Assembly: GCA_002773845.1 (NCBI GenBank)
Contig: PEZZ01000007.1
Span: forward strand, 17,007 to 64,612
Length of the DNA: 47,606 nt
Source of the DNA: Candidatus Buchananbacteria bacterium CG10_big_fil_rev_8_21_14_0_10_42_9
GTDB taxonomy: Bacteria; Patescibacteriota; Patescibacteriia; Buchananbacterales; 21-14-0-10-42-9
Reading direction: 5' to 3'
Position 1 is the stretch's first letter, and each line of letters begins with the position of its first letter. The notes under the pieces were generated by a model. The model searched no databases. It worked only from the letters and a program-made list of their open reading frames with translations, and was not told where the DNA came from. The position numbers were made by a program, and so were the translations under genes. Positions 8,258-13,541 of this stretch are shown here, in pieces.

Positions 8258-9094
8258 ATGAAACATAAAAAAATATACATAGCAATTATTGGGTTAGCAT
8301 TCGTAGGTTTTTTATTTGTTTATTTTTCAAATCAGCAGCACGACTGGAGAATTATCTTCTTTGACATCGGGCAAGGGGACAGCATTTTAATCCAAACGAA
8401 CGACGGACAAGATATTTTAATTGACGGCGGTCCGGATAGCACTGTAATTTATAAACTTGGAGAGTATTTGCCGTTCTATGACCGGACGATTGATTTAGTT
8501 ATTGCCACTCATCCGGACGCTGATCATATAGTCGGTTTAATTGAAGTGTTAAATCGTTACCAAGTGAAAAAGTTTTTATATACTGGCATTGAAGACGATT
8601 CATCAATTTATGCCACGTTGCAAAAAATAGTTAATGACCGAAAAGTGACAGCTGAAATTACATTTGCCGGTCAGGATTTGGGAATACATGAACTGGAAGT
8701 TTTATATCCGCTAGAAAATATTTCTGGCCAAAGTTTTGATAATACTAATAATACTTCAATTGTTCTTGAAATTCAGTCAGGGGAAATCAAAGTGTTATTA
8801 ACTGGTGACGCTGAAAAAGAAGTAGAACAGCTACTTGTTGATACATATGACAATTTAGATATCGATATTTTAAAGCTAGGGCACCATGGCAGCAATACTT
8901 CTTCAATTGAAGAATTTATTTTAGCTACCAAGCCAGAAGTTGCTATAGTTTCTGCCGGCGAAGATAACCGATACGGCCATCCAGCAAGGCGTGTGATTAA
9001 AAGAGCGGAGCGCTTGGGCACAAAAATTTTAAGCACGATAGAAGTAGGCGATATTGTAATCAATATTGATGAGCAAAAATATTTTGCTGAATAA
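8258..9094 (+). CDS. ComEC-type metallo-beta-lactamase-fold hydrolase
   Basis: Predicted 278-residue protein with an N-terminal membrane anchor (IYIAIIGLAFVGFLFVYF) followed by a metallo-hydrolase domain. The domain shows FFDIGQGDSILI, LIDGGPDS, the metal site THPDADHIVGL (H-x-D-x-D-H), LTGDAEKEVE, and LGHHGSN before the C-terminus. This is the domain normally fused to the end of ComEC, where it is proposed to degrade the non-transported strand. Here it is an independent gene. I chose the ATG at 8258 because the upstream in-frame extension is repeat sequence. Family membership is clear; a role in DNA uptake is inferred from the neighbour. Confidence 0.85.
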   Translation: MKHKKIYIAIIGLAFVGFLFVYFSNQQHDWRIIFFDIGQGDSILIQTNDGQDILIDGGPDSTVIYKLGEYLPFYDRTIDLVIATHPDADHIVGLIEVLNRYQVKKFLYTGIEDDSSIYATLQKIVNDRKVTAEITFAGQDLGIHELEVLYPLENISGQSFDNTNNTSIVLEIQSGEIKVLLTGDAEKEVEQLLVDTYDNLDIDILKLGHHGSNTSSIEEFILATKPEVAIVSAGEDNRYGHPARRVIKRAERLGTKILSTIEVGDIVINIDEQKYFAE

Positions 9095-9099
9095 ACATC

Positions 9100-9203
9100 T
9101 GTCATTGCGAGGAGTGATCCCAAGCTTGTCGAGGGGGAGCGACGTCGTAATCTCTTTTTATTATACGAGATTGCCACACTCACTATGTTCGCTCGCAATG
9201 ACA
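9100..9203. repeat. REP-like palindrome after the hydrolase gene
   Basis: GTCATTGCGAGGAG at the left pairs with TTCGCTCGCAATGAC at the right; GACGTCGTAATCTC and GAGATTGCCAC form the inner arms. Closely similar to 2889-2995. Confidence 0.8.
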
Positions 9204-9215
9204 CTAGGATTGAAT

Positions 9216-9238
9216 AAATTAGCTTAATTTAGTATACT
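9216..9238 (+). promoter_or_regulatory. Promoter of the receiver gene
   Basis: The -35 is TTGAAT, ending 17 bp before the -10 TATACT at 9233-9238 (within TTTAGTATACTAAG). The ATG at 9247 is eight bases downstream, so the mRNA would be leaderless. This argues for 9247 rather than the GTG at 9241, which is too close to the -10 to be transcribed. Confidence 0.55.
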
Positions 9239-9246
9239 AAGTGCGT

Positions 9247-9627
9247 ATGGCTGATAAACCGCTTAAAGTATTGTTGGTGGAGGATGATGATACTTTAATT
9301 GATATGTACAAGATGCGCTTTGACGCCGAAGGTTTTGATTTAACGGTGGTTAAAGACGGCACTACCGGCATAGACACTGCGCTTCAAGGTGGCTGGGATG
9401 TAATTTTGCTTGATGTGATGCTGCCAAAAGTTGATGGTTTCATGATCTTAGAAGAGGTTAAAAAGAACGCTAACACTAAAAATGCCAAAGTTATTTTGCT
9501 AACTAATCTAGGCCAAGAGTCTGACAAGAAAAAAGGCGAAGAGATGGGCGCCTCAGGATATTTAGTTAAGGCGAATTTCACGCCGAGCCAAGTGGTTGAC
9601 AAAATTAAAGAAATCATTAAAATATAG
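9247..9627 (+). CDS. Stand-alone response-regulator receiver protein
   Basis: A single CheY-like receiver domain of 126 residues without an output domain. Acidic residues at VEDDD (about 10-13), the phospho-acceptor Asp in VILLDVMLP (about 53), a Thr/Ser-type switch in ILLTN (about 84) and the conserved Lys in LVKAN (about 106) are all present, so it should be phosphorylatable. No histidine kinase is nearby. Single-domain receivers act by protein-protein contact in chemotaxis, pilus or phosphorelay systems; the partner here is unknown. The start is placed by the promoter spacing. Confidence 0.88.
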   Translation: MADKPLKVLLVEDDDTLIDMYKMRFDAEGFDLTVVKDGTTGIDTALQGGWDVILLDVMLPKVDGFMILEEVKKNANTKNAKVILLTNLGQESDKKKGEEMGASGYLVKANFTPSQVVDKIKEIIKI

Positions 9628-9634
9628 GGTCAAT

Positions 9635-10084
9635 ATGGAACAATCATTAATTATTTTCAAACCAGATGCTCTCCAGCGTAATTTAGTTGGAGAGATTATT
9701 CGCCGTTTTGAACAAAAGGGTCTAAAAATTATTGGGCTTAAAATGTTGTCTTTGGATGATACTGTTTTGGACGAGCATTATGCCCATCATAAAGATAAGC
9801 CGTTTTTTGCCGATTTGAAAAATTTTATGAAATCTTATCCAGTGATTGTAATGGCTTTGCAAGGGCCTGACATTGTTGATGCGATTCGTTTAATTGTCGG
9901 ATCAACTAACGCCAAAGAAGCTGATGCCGGAACTATTCGCGGCGATTTTGGCATGAGCAATTTAAATTTAGTTCACGCTTCTGATTCAGCTAAAACCGGT
10001 AAAGCCGAAATTAAGCGATTTTTTAAATCAGACGAACTATTTGAATACGATAAAATCACGGATGTAATGATTTACGAAGAGTAA
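9635..10084 (+). CDS. ndk: Nucleoside diphosphate kinase
   Basis: Equilibrates nucleoside di- and triphosphates using a phospho-histidine intermediate. 149 residues, usual length. It begins MEQSLIIFKPDALQRNLVGEII, the canonical N-terminal nucleotide-binding segment. It contains RLIVGSTNAKEADAGTIRGDFG and the active-site motif NLVHASDS with the catalytic His. It starts seven bases after the receiver gene stop and is probably in the same transcript. A hairpin with a U-run at 10137-10163 may be its terminator. Confidence 0.97.
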   Translation: MEQSLIIFKPDALQRNLVGEIIRRFEQKGLKIIGLKMLSLDDTVLDEHYAHHKDKPFFADLKNFMKSYPVIVMALQGPDIVDAIRLIVGSTNAKEADAGTIRGDFGMSNLNLVHASDSAKTGKAEIKRFFKSDELFEYDKITDVMIYEE

Positions 10085-10107
10085 ATTTATCTGTGAATTA
10101 AATACCC

Positions 10108-10135
10108 TTGACAAGTTTTAAGCAAGAGCTAGACT
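10108..10135 (+). promoter_or_regulatory. Island unit 1 promoter
   Basis: TTGACA (10108-10113), 16 bp, TAGACT (10130-10135). An ATG follows 16 bases later at 10152. It starts the accessory island directly after ndk. Confidence 0.5.
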
Positions 10136-10136
10136 G

Positions 10137-10163
10137 ACGGCAGTTCCTTACATGCCGTTTTTT
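10137..10163 (+). terminator. Hairpin plus U-run after ndk / at the unit 1 5' end
   Basis: ACGGCA (10137-10142) pairs with TGCCGT (10153-10158), followed by six T. It lies just after the unit 1 -10, so it could terminate ndk transcripts, or very early unit 1 transcripts. Confidence 0.55.
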
Positions 10164-10179
10164 AAACCCAAACTTGTTT

Positions 10180-10250
10180 GGAGAACTCTTATTGTGAGTA
10201 CAAGGCAACTTGTAAATACCAAAGAGCTCTCCAGAAATGGGGAGTTTTTT
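10180..10250 (+). promoter_or_regulatory. Unit 1 candidate attenuator
   Basis: GGAGAACTCTT (10180-10190) can pair with AAGAGCTCTCC (10222-10232) with one mismatch, enclosing a small hairpin ACAAG-GCAA-CTTGT (10200-10213) with a GNRA-type loop. The competing hairpin CTCTCC/GGGGAG (10227-10244) is followed by six T. The two structures are mutually exclusive, the logic of a transcription attenuator. Unlike the other units no closed leader peptide is evident. Confidence 0.5.
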
Positions 10251-10304
10251 GGTAGCCGAATTTCTGGTTGCCAACAAGCGCATTACAGCAGAAGGGGAAT
10301 TGTA

Positions 10305-10493
10305 GTGGGCGAGTGCACCGGTTCTCATGACGATGAAAACCAAGTGGCCGCGGACCAGGCTCTGCCTAAGGCTGTAATAGCCACGTCGGATGCTTACCGG
10401 CAGTGGCTTATTCAGCAAGAGGCCTTGCATGGGCCCTCATCCAAGTGGCCACAAAGCAGTTGCCGAAGATTGATTCTCAAGCCCGGCGATTGA
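10305..10493 (+). CDS. Small hypothetical protein, unit 1
   Basis: Unrecognised 62-residue protein starting at GTG with AAGGGGAA about eight bases upstream. It contains VAADQALPKAVIATSDAYR and a basic, Cys-containing C-terminus ending LILKPGD. The same frame stays open upstream to an ATG at 10152, so a 113-residue product that includes the leader region is possible. The upstream residues overlap the attenuator hairpins and look non-coding, so I prefer the GTG. Codon use is GC-rich compared with neighbouring core genes. No function is proposed. Confidence 0.45.
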   Translation: MGECTGSHDDENQVAADQALPKAVIATSDAYRQWLIQQEALHGPSSKWPQSSCRRLILKPGD

Positions 10494-10526
10494 CGAGACA
10501 GGAGGTAAGATTCTCGTTGCCAGGCC

Positions 10527-10557
10527 GAACACAAGACAGTTGTATGCGCTTGTGTTC
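10527..10557 (+). terminator. Hairpin downstream of the unit 1 gene
   Basis: GAACACAAG (10527-10535) pairs with CTTGTGTTC (10549-10557), a perfect nine base-pair stem. It is followed by a short T-rich stretch (ATTTTGA), so termination may be inefficient. Confidence 0.5.
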
Positions 10558-10574
10558 ACATTTTGATGCCTTGA

Positions 10575-10605
10575 CCCCGTTAGAAGTTTTCAACTTCTAA
10601 CGGGG
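10575..10605. repeat. 14-bp palindrome abutting the unit 2 -35
   Basis: CCCCGTTAGAAGTT (10575-10588) and AACTTCTAACGGGG (10592-10605) are perfectly complementary around a three-base loop. The right arm ends exactly one base before TTGACA. Related CCCCGTTAGAA-type arms occur at 17487, 21493-21557, 29836-29855 and 37332-37432. It may be a terminator-like insulator, an operator, or a dispersed palindrome. Confidence 0.7.
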
Positions 10606-10634
10606 TTGACAGGCAATAGTTATTAAGTTAACCC
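10606..10634 (+). promoter_or_regulatory. Island unit 2 promoter
   Basis: TTGACA (10606-10611), 17 bp, TAACCC (10629-10634). The leader ATG at 10644 follows after nine bases, the same geometry as in units 3, 4 and 6. The -10 is the weakest of the group. Confidence 0.55.
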
Positions 10635-10643
10635 GAAATAAAT

Positions 10644-10730
10644 ATGATGGAGTTAAACCTTTCAGTCATTATTACCACTATTAAGACCAAGACTACGCAC
10701 CTTGTGGGTGGAAGGTTAATTGTTGCATAG
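10644..10730 (+). CDS. Unit 2 leader peptide (Thr/Ile-rich)
   Basis: A 28-codon ORF whose ATG lies nine bases after the -10. Its middle reads SVIITTIKTKTTH: five Thr and three Ile codons within twelve positions, ending about nine bases before the anti-terminator strand at 10706. The stop TAG is inside the conserved CATAGATAA. The arrangement resembles the thr operon leader peptide, where stalling on Thr/Ile codons prevents termination. That it is translated is inference. Confidence 0.5.
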   Translation: MMELNLSVIITTIKTKTTHLVGGRLIVA

Positions 10731-10796
10731 ATAATACAAGTTAGACAATCGCAAGCAGCCTTCTACCCAGAAGGCTTTTTTGATTGTCTTGCTTGC
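10706..10796 (+). promoter_or_regulatory. Unit 2 transcription attenuator
   Basis: GGGTGGAAGG (10706-10715) can pair with CCTTCTACCC (10759-10768), one G-U pair. This would disrupt the terminator AGCCTTC / GAAGGCT (10757-10776) that is followed by six T. Flanking arms AGACAATC / GATTGTCT (10743-10750, 10782-10789) and GCAAGCA / TGCTTGC (10751-10757, 10790-10796) interleave. From CATAGATAA to the end the sequence is almost identical to unit 3 (11549-11636). Confidence 0.72.
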
Positions 10797-10886
10797 CTGG
10801 ATACGCCTTACGCGGATTCCATGCGGACAAGACAGCACATTGACTAAACATCGGACTCAATTTCCCGCCTTGCGGGGGAGAAAGAA

Positions 10887-11303
10887 ATGCCGACGAGGAG
10901 ATTAATTTTTGTTCCGGCTGAGTGTCATGTCTCGGCCAATGGCGATGGTGCATTCCATGCCAGCATCACTATGGCTGAGAAGTTTGACTTAAGTCGCCTA
11001 CGGAGCGGCAGCGCAATTTCCGAATGCATTCAGTGTGCGGTCGGCGATGCTGTGTCTGAAGCCATGGGATTACCGTGCTCGACAGCACTAAAGCTGGATG
11101 ACGCGGGAAATCTGTGGCAACACGTGTCGGTTGACGGTGGCTACTCAAGCAGCCGCCGTCTAGCGGACAAAGGCGAAGCGTTGGCTGATAGAATTTGGCC
11201 CATGCTTGAATCCGCTGAGCCGGTGCTTGTCCAGGCGATGGCGTCTGAAATGGCTCGTGTTTTCACGGACTACAATAGAGTGTACGTCGACTATGCAGTA
11301 TAG
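10887..11303 (+). CDS. Hypothetical protein, unit 2
   Basis: Unrecognised protein of 138 residues. It starts at ATG preceded by GGGGGAG, itself sitting on a CCCGC-CTT-GCGGG hairpin (10864-10876). The N-terminus looks like strands (RRLIFVPAECHVSANGDGAFHASITM), then a helix (AISECIQCAVGDAVSEAMG), a glycine-rich turn and a long C-terminal helix (SAEPVLVQAMASEMARVF). There is no signal peptide or membrane segment. Strand-helix order and spacing resemble the unit 6 protein. The coding sequence is clearly GC-richer than core genes. Function unknown. Confidence 0.72.
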   Translation: MPTRRLIFVPAECHVSANGDGAFHASITMAEKFDLSRLRSGSAISECIQCAVGDAVSEAMGLPCSTALKLDDAGNLWQHVSVDGGYSSSRRLADKGEALADRIWPMLESAEPVLVQAMASEMARVFTDYNRVYVDYAV

Positions 11304-11348
11304 GTCGGCAGCTCATATTGGGAAAATGCCATCGAGGGATCCGCCACA

Positions 11349-11387
11349 GGGGTTCGAGAAATCAAGAAAGGAGATATCTCGAACCCC
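11349..11387 (+). terminator. Hairpin after the unit 2 gene
   Basis: GGGGTTCGAGA (11349-11359) and TCTCGAACCCC (11377-11387) form a perfect 11 base-pair stem. There is no U-run, so it may be an mRNA 3' stabiliser rather than an intrinsic terminator. Confidence 0.5.
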
Positions 11388-11410
11388 TCGAACCCATCTA
11401 GTAGTTGGAT

Positions 11411-11452
11411 CCCGGATCGGAGTCCGGGACGACACATTTCTTGATGTGTCGT
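11411..11452. repeat. Tandem hairpins immediately before the unit 3 promoter
   Basis: CCCGGA/TCCGGG (11411-11428) is followed by ACGACACAT/ATGTGTCGT (11429-11452), whose last base touches TTGACA. The same two-hairpin module, with compensating base changes, precedes the unit 6 promoter at 14357-14396. Confidence 0.65.
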
Positions 11453-11481
11453 TTGACATTATTTTTTACTTCCTATATACT
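11453..11481 (+). promoter_or_regulatory. Island unit 3 promoter
   Basis: TTGACA (11453-11458), 17 bp, TATACT (11476-11481), close to perfect consensus. The leader ATG follows ten bases later. Confidence 0.8.
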
Positions 11482-11491
11482 GCAAAACAAC

Positions 11492-11548
11492 ATGAATATT
11501 GCCAAACTTTCCCAAATTATTAACATTATCATTATTGACCAGCCTTAA
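11492..11548 (+). CDS. Unit 3 leader peptide (Ile-rich)
   Basis: Encodes MNIAKLSQIINIIIIDQP, 18 residues with seven Ile codons, six of them in a seven-residue stretch. The stop TAA is directly followed by the anti-terminator strand GGGTGGAAGG. The ATG is ten bases after the -10, so the mRNA would be essentially leaderless. This is the expected layout of an isoleucine-sensing attenuator; translation and stalling are inferred. Confidence 0.6.
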   Translation: MNIAKLSQIINIIIIDQP

Positions 11549-11636
11549 GGGTGGAAGGTTTAGCGCATAGATAAAAACAAGTTAGACAATCGCAAGCAGC
11601 CTTCCCCCGGAAGGCTTTTTTGATTGTCTTACTTGC
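11549..11636 (+). promoter_or_regulatory. Unit 3 transcription attenuator
   Basis: Strand GGGTGGAAGG (11549-11558) competes with the terminator AGCCTTCC / GGAAGGCT (11598-11616) followed by six T. Outer arms AGACAATC / GATTGTCT (11584-11591, 11622-11629) and GCAAG / CTTGC interleave as in unit 2. The near-identity with unit 2 extends over about 70 bases, while the peptides and genes on either side differ. Confidence 0.75.
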
Positions 11637-11727
11637 TTATACCAGTGGTATTAGCGAGCAAGGCATTTGGTCTTCATAAGTTATCCTGTTCGACTCAACC
11701 CTAAACACCCCGAGAGGAGGTTTAATT

Positions 11728-12159
11728 TTGAGCGCAAACAACTGGTATTATTACCCCACTGGAACCATTCTGGTTCCAAGAAACCCTGAAGGCGGAGGCC
11801 ATGAATCTATCCACGGAGAGTACGGTGAATGGTTCATGGTCAGGGGATATCAAGGCAGCGAAGGTGATGACCTCGTGGTGTTGGTGTCTCTGAGTGAAAG
11901 GACGGGCGCTTGGAAGCGGCTCTTCCCCGGCCATTACGGGACACCTGATGTTGGCTTGCATCCACACAGGCCGACAATCATGAGGTTCATGAGGCCAGCC
12001 ACTCCTGAAGAGATACTTCCCCAGCAGATGGCGGAGCTCTACCGTGATGAGCTCGACGTGCTGTACCACTGGGGTAACCGCGAGCAGTGGCCTGACCACC
12101 TGCGCAAGCGGTTCCGCCGGCGTCGGAGTATTCCGAAGCGAGAACTCAACGGGCAGTAA
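11728..12159 (+). CDS. Hypothetical protein, unit 3 first gene
   Basis: Unrecognised protein of 143 residues, starting at TTG eight bases after a strong GAGAGGAGG. It has an aromatic N-terminus (NNWYYYPTGTILVP), a Gly-rich segment, a hydrophobic strand (DDLVVLVSLSE), HPHRP near residue 75 and a strongly basic tail (KRFRRRRSIPKRE). No signal peptide or membrane helix. GC-rich codon use. The basic tail could bind nucleic acid, but that is speculation. First gene of a likely four-gene transcript. Confidence 0.7.
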   Translation: MSANNWYYYPTGTILVPRNPEGGGHESIHGEYGEWFMVRGYQGSEGDDLVVLVSLSERTGAWKRLFPGHYGTPDVGLHPHRPTIMRFMRPATPEEILPQQMAELYRDELDVLYHWGNREQWPDHLRKRFRRRRSIPKRELNGQ

Positions 12160-12175
12160 AGCCCAGGAGGAGGAC

Positions 12176-12247
12176 ATGACAAGAGGACCGCCCAAGAGGG
12201 CTGGACGCGAATGGAAAGCGTCCGGCCCTCACACACCCTGCTTCTGA
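12176..12247 (+). CDS. Very small ORF, unit 3 second gene
   Basis: A 23-codon ORF (starts MTRGPPKRAGREWK, ends PHTPCF). It is preceded by an exceptionally strong AGGAGGAGG placed right after a GGGC...GCCC hairpin (12151-12164). The hairpin plus Shine-Dalgarno arrangement matches the longer island genes, which is the reason for listing it. It is basic and has one Cys. It could be a microprotein or a translational leader for the next gene. Confidence 0.45.
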   Translation: MTRGPPKRAGREWKASGPHTPCF

Positions 12248-12344
12248 ATGCTGATAATTATTTGTCATTATCCAGAAGCCGAGTGCTTCCTAGCGATGTA
12301 GTTTCGCTAGTAAGTCCCGCGTAGCGCGGGGGAGGATTTACATA

Positions 12345-12704
12345 ATGCCTACCGGGACCAAACGGAAACGGTTTGAATTGTTCTATCTGTCGCCTGAGAA
12401 ACGTGGTGGCAGTTGGCAGGTTTGCGTTGGCGTCCGTGACTGTGTCGATCGCCGAGAACATCGCGGCAAAGGCGCAGACGATCTTCAGCACCTTGCTATC
12501 GAACGGGCGTTCGCTAAGGCACTGGGCGATAAGCTCTCTTTCAGCATCAAGTGGGAGCTGGATCTGGATAACGAGCAGCGCGCAACTGGCGGCTGGTTGC
12601 GGAATGGCAAAGCAAGAGTAAAGCTTGGGAGTTTGCACTCTCATAGCTCGGCGGATTTCGCCAACGCTATTGTAGCAGCCTTGAATACAGTCACCTCGCA
12701 CTAA
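12345..12704 (+). CDS. Hypothetical protein, unit 3 third gene
   Basis: Unrecognised 119-residue protein. The ATG follows GGAGG by nine bases, and the GGAGG sits on a perfect CCCGCG-TAG-CGCGGG hairpin (12316-12330). A strand-like N-terminus (KRFELFYLSP, GSWQVCVGVRD) leads to a helix (DDLQHLAIERAFAKALGD). Two strands (SFSIKWELDLDN, KARVKLGSLH) and a last helix (DFANAIVAALNTV) follow, suggesting a small alpha/beta fold. GC-rich. A longer antisense frame overlaps it but has no ribosome site or promoter. Function unknown. Confidence 0.65.
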   Translation: MPTGTKRKRFELFYLSPEKRGGSWQVCVGVRDCVDRREHRGKGADDLQHLAIERAFAKALGDKLSFSIKWELDLDNEQRATGGWLRNGKARVKLGSLHSHSSADFANAIVAALNTVTSH

Positions 12705-12732
12705 GACCTGACCCAGTTGAGGAGAACAAGAC

Positions 12733-13017
12733 ATGTACACACAAGGAACCGCGTTGTGCTCTCCGGGAGCAAATGCGGAAAGCGGAAACTTCCTAGTAGT
12801 ACTGGAGGTAGCCAAAAAAGGGGATCGCCCCATCTGTATGGTAAGTCCAGCTCTGGCAAGCATGGTCCAGCGGCCTTATGTCGGACCGGTGGATACCACA
12901 ATTCTTGACGCGCTCGTGCCCGTCGCGCTTGAGAGCGCGGCGTTCCAGAGTGTCGTGTCGGAGTTGACCGGTGAGGATCGCCGGCAAGTGCGTCGGCTCC
13001 GGCCGCGTAGTCGGTGA
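12733..13017 (+). CDS. Hypothetical protein, unit 3 fourth gene
   Basis: Unrecognised 94-residue protein starting at ATG eight bases after GAGGAG. It has a hydrophobic strand (NFLVVLEVAKKG), a helical middle (TILDALVPVALESAAFQSVVSEL) and an Arg-rich C-terminus (RRQVRRLRPRSR). It lies 28 bases after the previous gene and before the terminator at 13039, so it is probably the last gene of unit 3. GC-rich like the rest of the island. Confidence 0.6.
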   Translation: MYTQGTALCSPGANAESGNFLVVLEVAKKGDRPICMVSPALASMVQRPYVGPVDTTILDALVPVALESAAFQSVVSELTGEDRRQVRRLRPRSR

Positions 13018-13038
13018 CTGCCATAGTTCGAACAAATG

Positions 13039-13078
13039 GCCCGCTGGCACTTCGGTGTCGGCGGGCTGGTGTACTTTT
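13039..13078 (+). terminator. Unit 3 terminator
   Basis: GCCCGC (13039-13044) pairs with GCGGGC (13061-13066), extended inside by GGCAC-TTCG-GTGTC with a stable UUCG-type loop. ACTTTT follows. Confidence 0.7.
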
Positions 13079-13089
13079 CCACACGACAT

Positions 13090-13117
13090 TTGACAAAAAA
13101 TAAGGCTATGCTAATAT
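13090..13117 (+). promoter_or_regulatory. Island unit 4 promoter
   Basis: TTGACA (13090-13095), 16 bp, TAATAT (13112-13117). The leader ATG follows nine bases later. Confidence 0.75.
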
Positions 13118-13126
13118 GTTTTTAAC

Positions 13127-13186
13127 ATGATTTTACACGCAAACAACCTACCATTATTGCCTTTATTGCCAGTCCCAAGCCGGTAG
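13127..13186 (+). CDS. Unit 4 leader peptide (Leu/Pro-rich)
   Basis: Encodes MILHANNLPLLPLLPVPSR. Five Leu and four Pro codons fall in ten consecutive positions (CTA CCA TTA TTG CCT TTA TTG CCA GTC CCA). The stop TAG overlaps the first base of the anti-terminator strand GGGAGTTTG. Its spacing from the -10 is the same as in units 2, 3 and 6. It suggests control by charged tRNA-Pro and/or tRNA-Leu; translation is inferred. Confidence 0.6.
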   Translation: MILHANNLPLLPLLPVPSR

Positions 13187-13253
13187 GGAGTTTGTTTGTA
13201 TCCATAGATAAATAAAAGTTTCAGACAAATTCCCATACCAACTGGGATTTTTT
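13186..13253 (+). promoter_or_regulatory. Unit 4 transcription attenuator
   Basis: GGGAGTTTGTTTG (13186-13198) can pair over 13 positions (two G-U) with CAGACAAATTCCC (13222-13234). This prevents the short terminator stem TCCCA/TGGGA (13231-13247), which is followed by six T. The CATAGATAAATAAAAG spacer resembles units 2 and 3. Confidence 0.68.
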
Positions 13254-13278
13254 GATTATAAGCACATTAAATTTATAT

Positions 13279-13352
13279 GTTCGTGTAGCTCAGCAACGTA
13301 GAGCACCTCGCATGGGGCGAGGGGGTCGCAGGTGCAATACCTGTCACGGACC
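13279..13352 (+). tRNA. tRNA-Pro(UGG)-like sequence with altered loops
   Basis: A full cloverleaf can be drawn. The acceptor GTTCGTG/CACGGAC has seven pairs including one G-U. Then come TA at positions 8-9, the D-stem GCTC/GAGC, the anticodon stem CCTCG/CGAGG with loop CATGGGG (anticodon TGG), variable GGGTC, and the T-stem GCAGG/CCTGT. However, the D-loop (AGCAACGTA) lacks G18-G19, the T-loop (TGCAATA) has G at position 55, and position 33 is A instead of U. No CCA is encoded. It follows the Leu/Pro leader attenuator. It may be a specialised tRNA, a decoy or a decayed tRNA; normal decoding is doubtful. Confidence 0.6.
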
Positions 13353-13541
13353 GGGCTTTGCCCGAACTATTCGGCGGTTTCGCCAAATAAGTGCCCACAC
13401 GGGGTGGGAAGACTTATGCGGTGATCCGCCGGCCGGCGCACATCGCGTCAATATCTTCGGAAAGTTGCCCGCAACCCGGGCGGCAATCCACGTGGCGGCA
13501 GGTGTTTACCAACCCTGCCGCCACGATTCCCTAAAAATATT
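13353..13541 (+). other. GC-rich structured stretch after the tRNA-like sequence
   Basis: Contains successive small hairpins (CGGGC-TTT-GCCCG, GGCG-GTTT-CGCC, CCCAC...GTGGG) and ends with a perfect 11 base-pair stem GTGGCGGCAGG/CCTGCCGCCAC (13492-13524). Open frames run through it but have no ribosome site, and the last hairpin lacks a U-run. It is more like an RNA, or a processed tail of the tRNA-like transcript, than a protein gene. Function unknown. Confidence 0.4.

Noticed and set aside
10260-10600. tmRNA, RNase P RNA or SRP RNA in unit 1
   Set aside because: No T-arm, no CCA-adjacent acceptor, no tag frame, and none of the conserved RNase P or SRP core motifs could be found.
12258-12863. 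A 201-codon reading frame on the minus strand across the unit 3 genes
   Set aside because: It has no promoter or ribosome site on that strand and overlaps two plus-strand ORFs that have strong Shine-Dalgarno sites. GC-rich sequence gives long antisense frames by chance.
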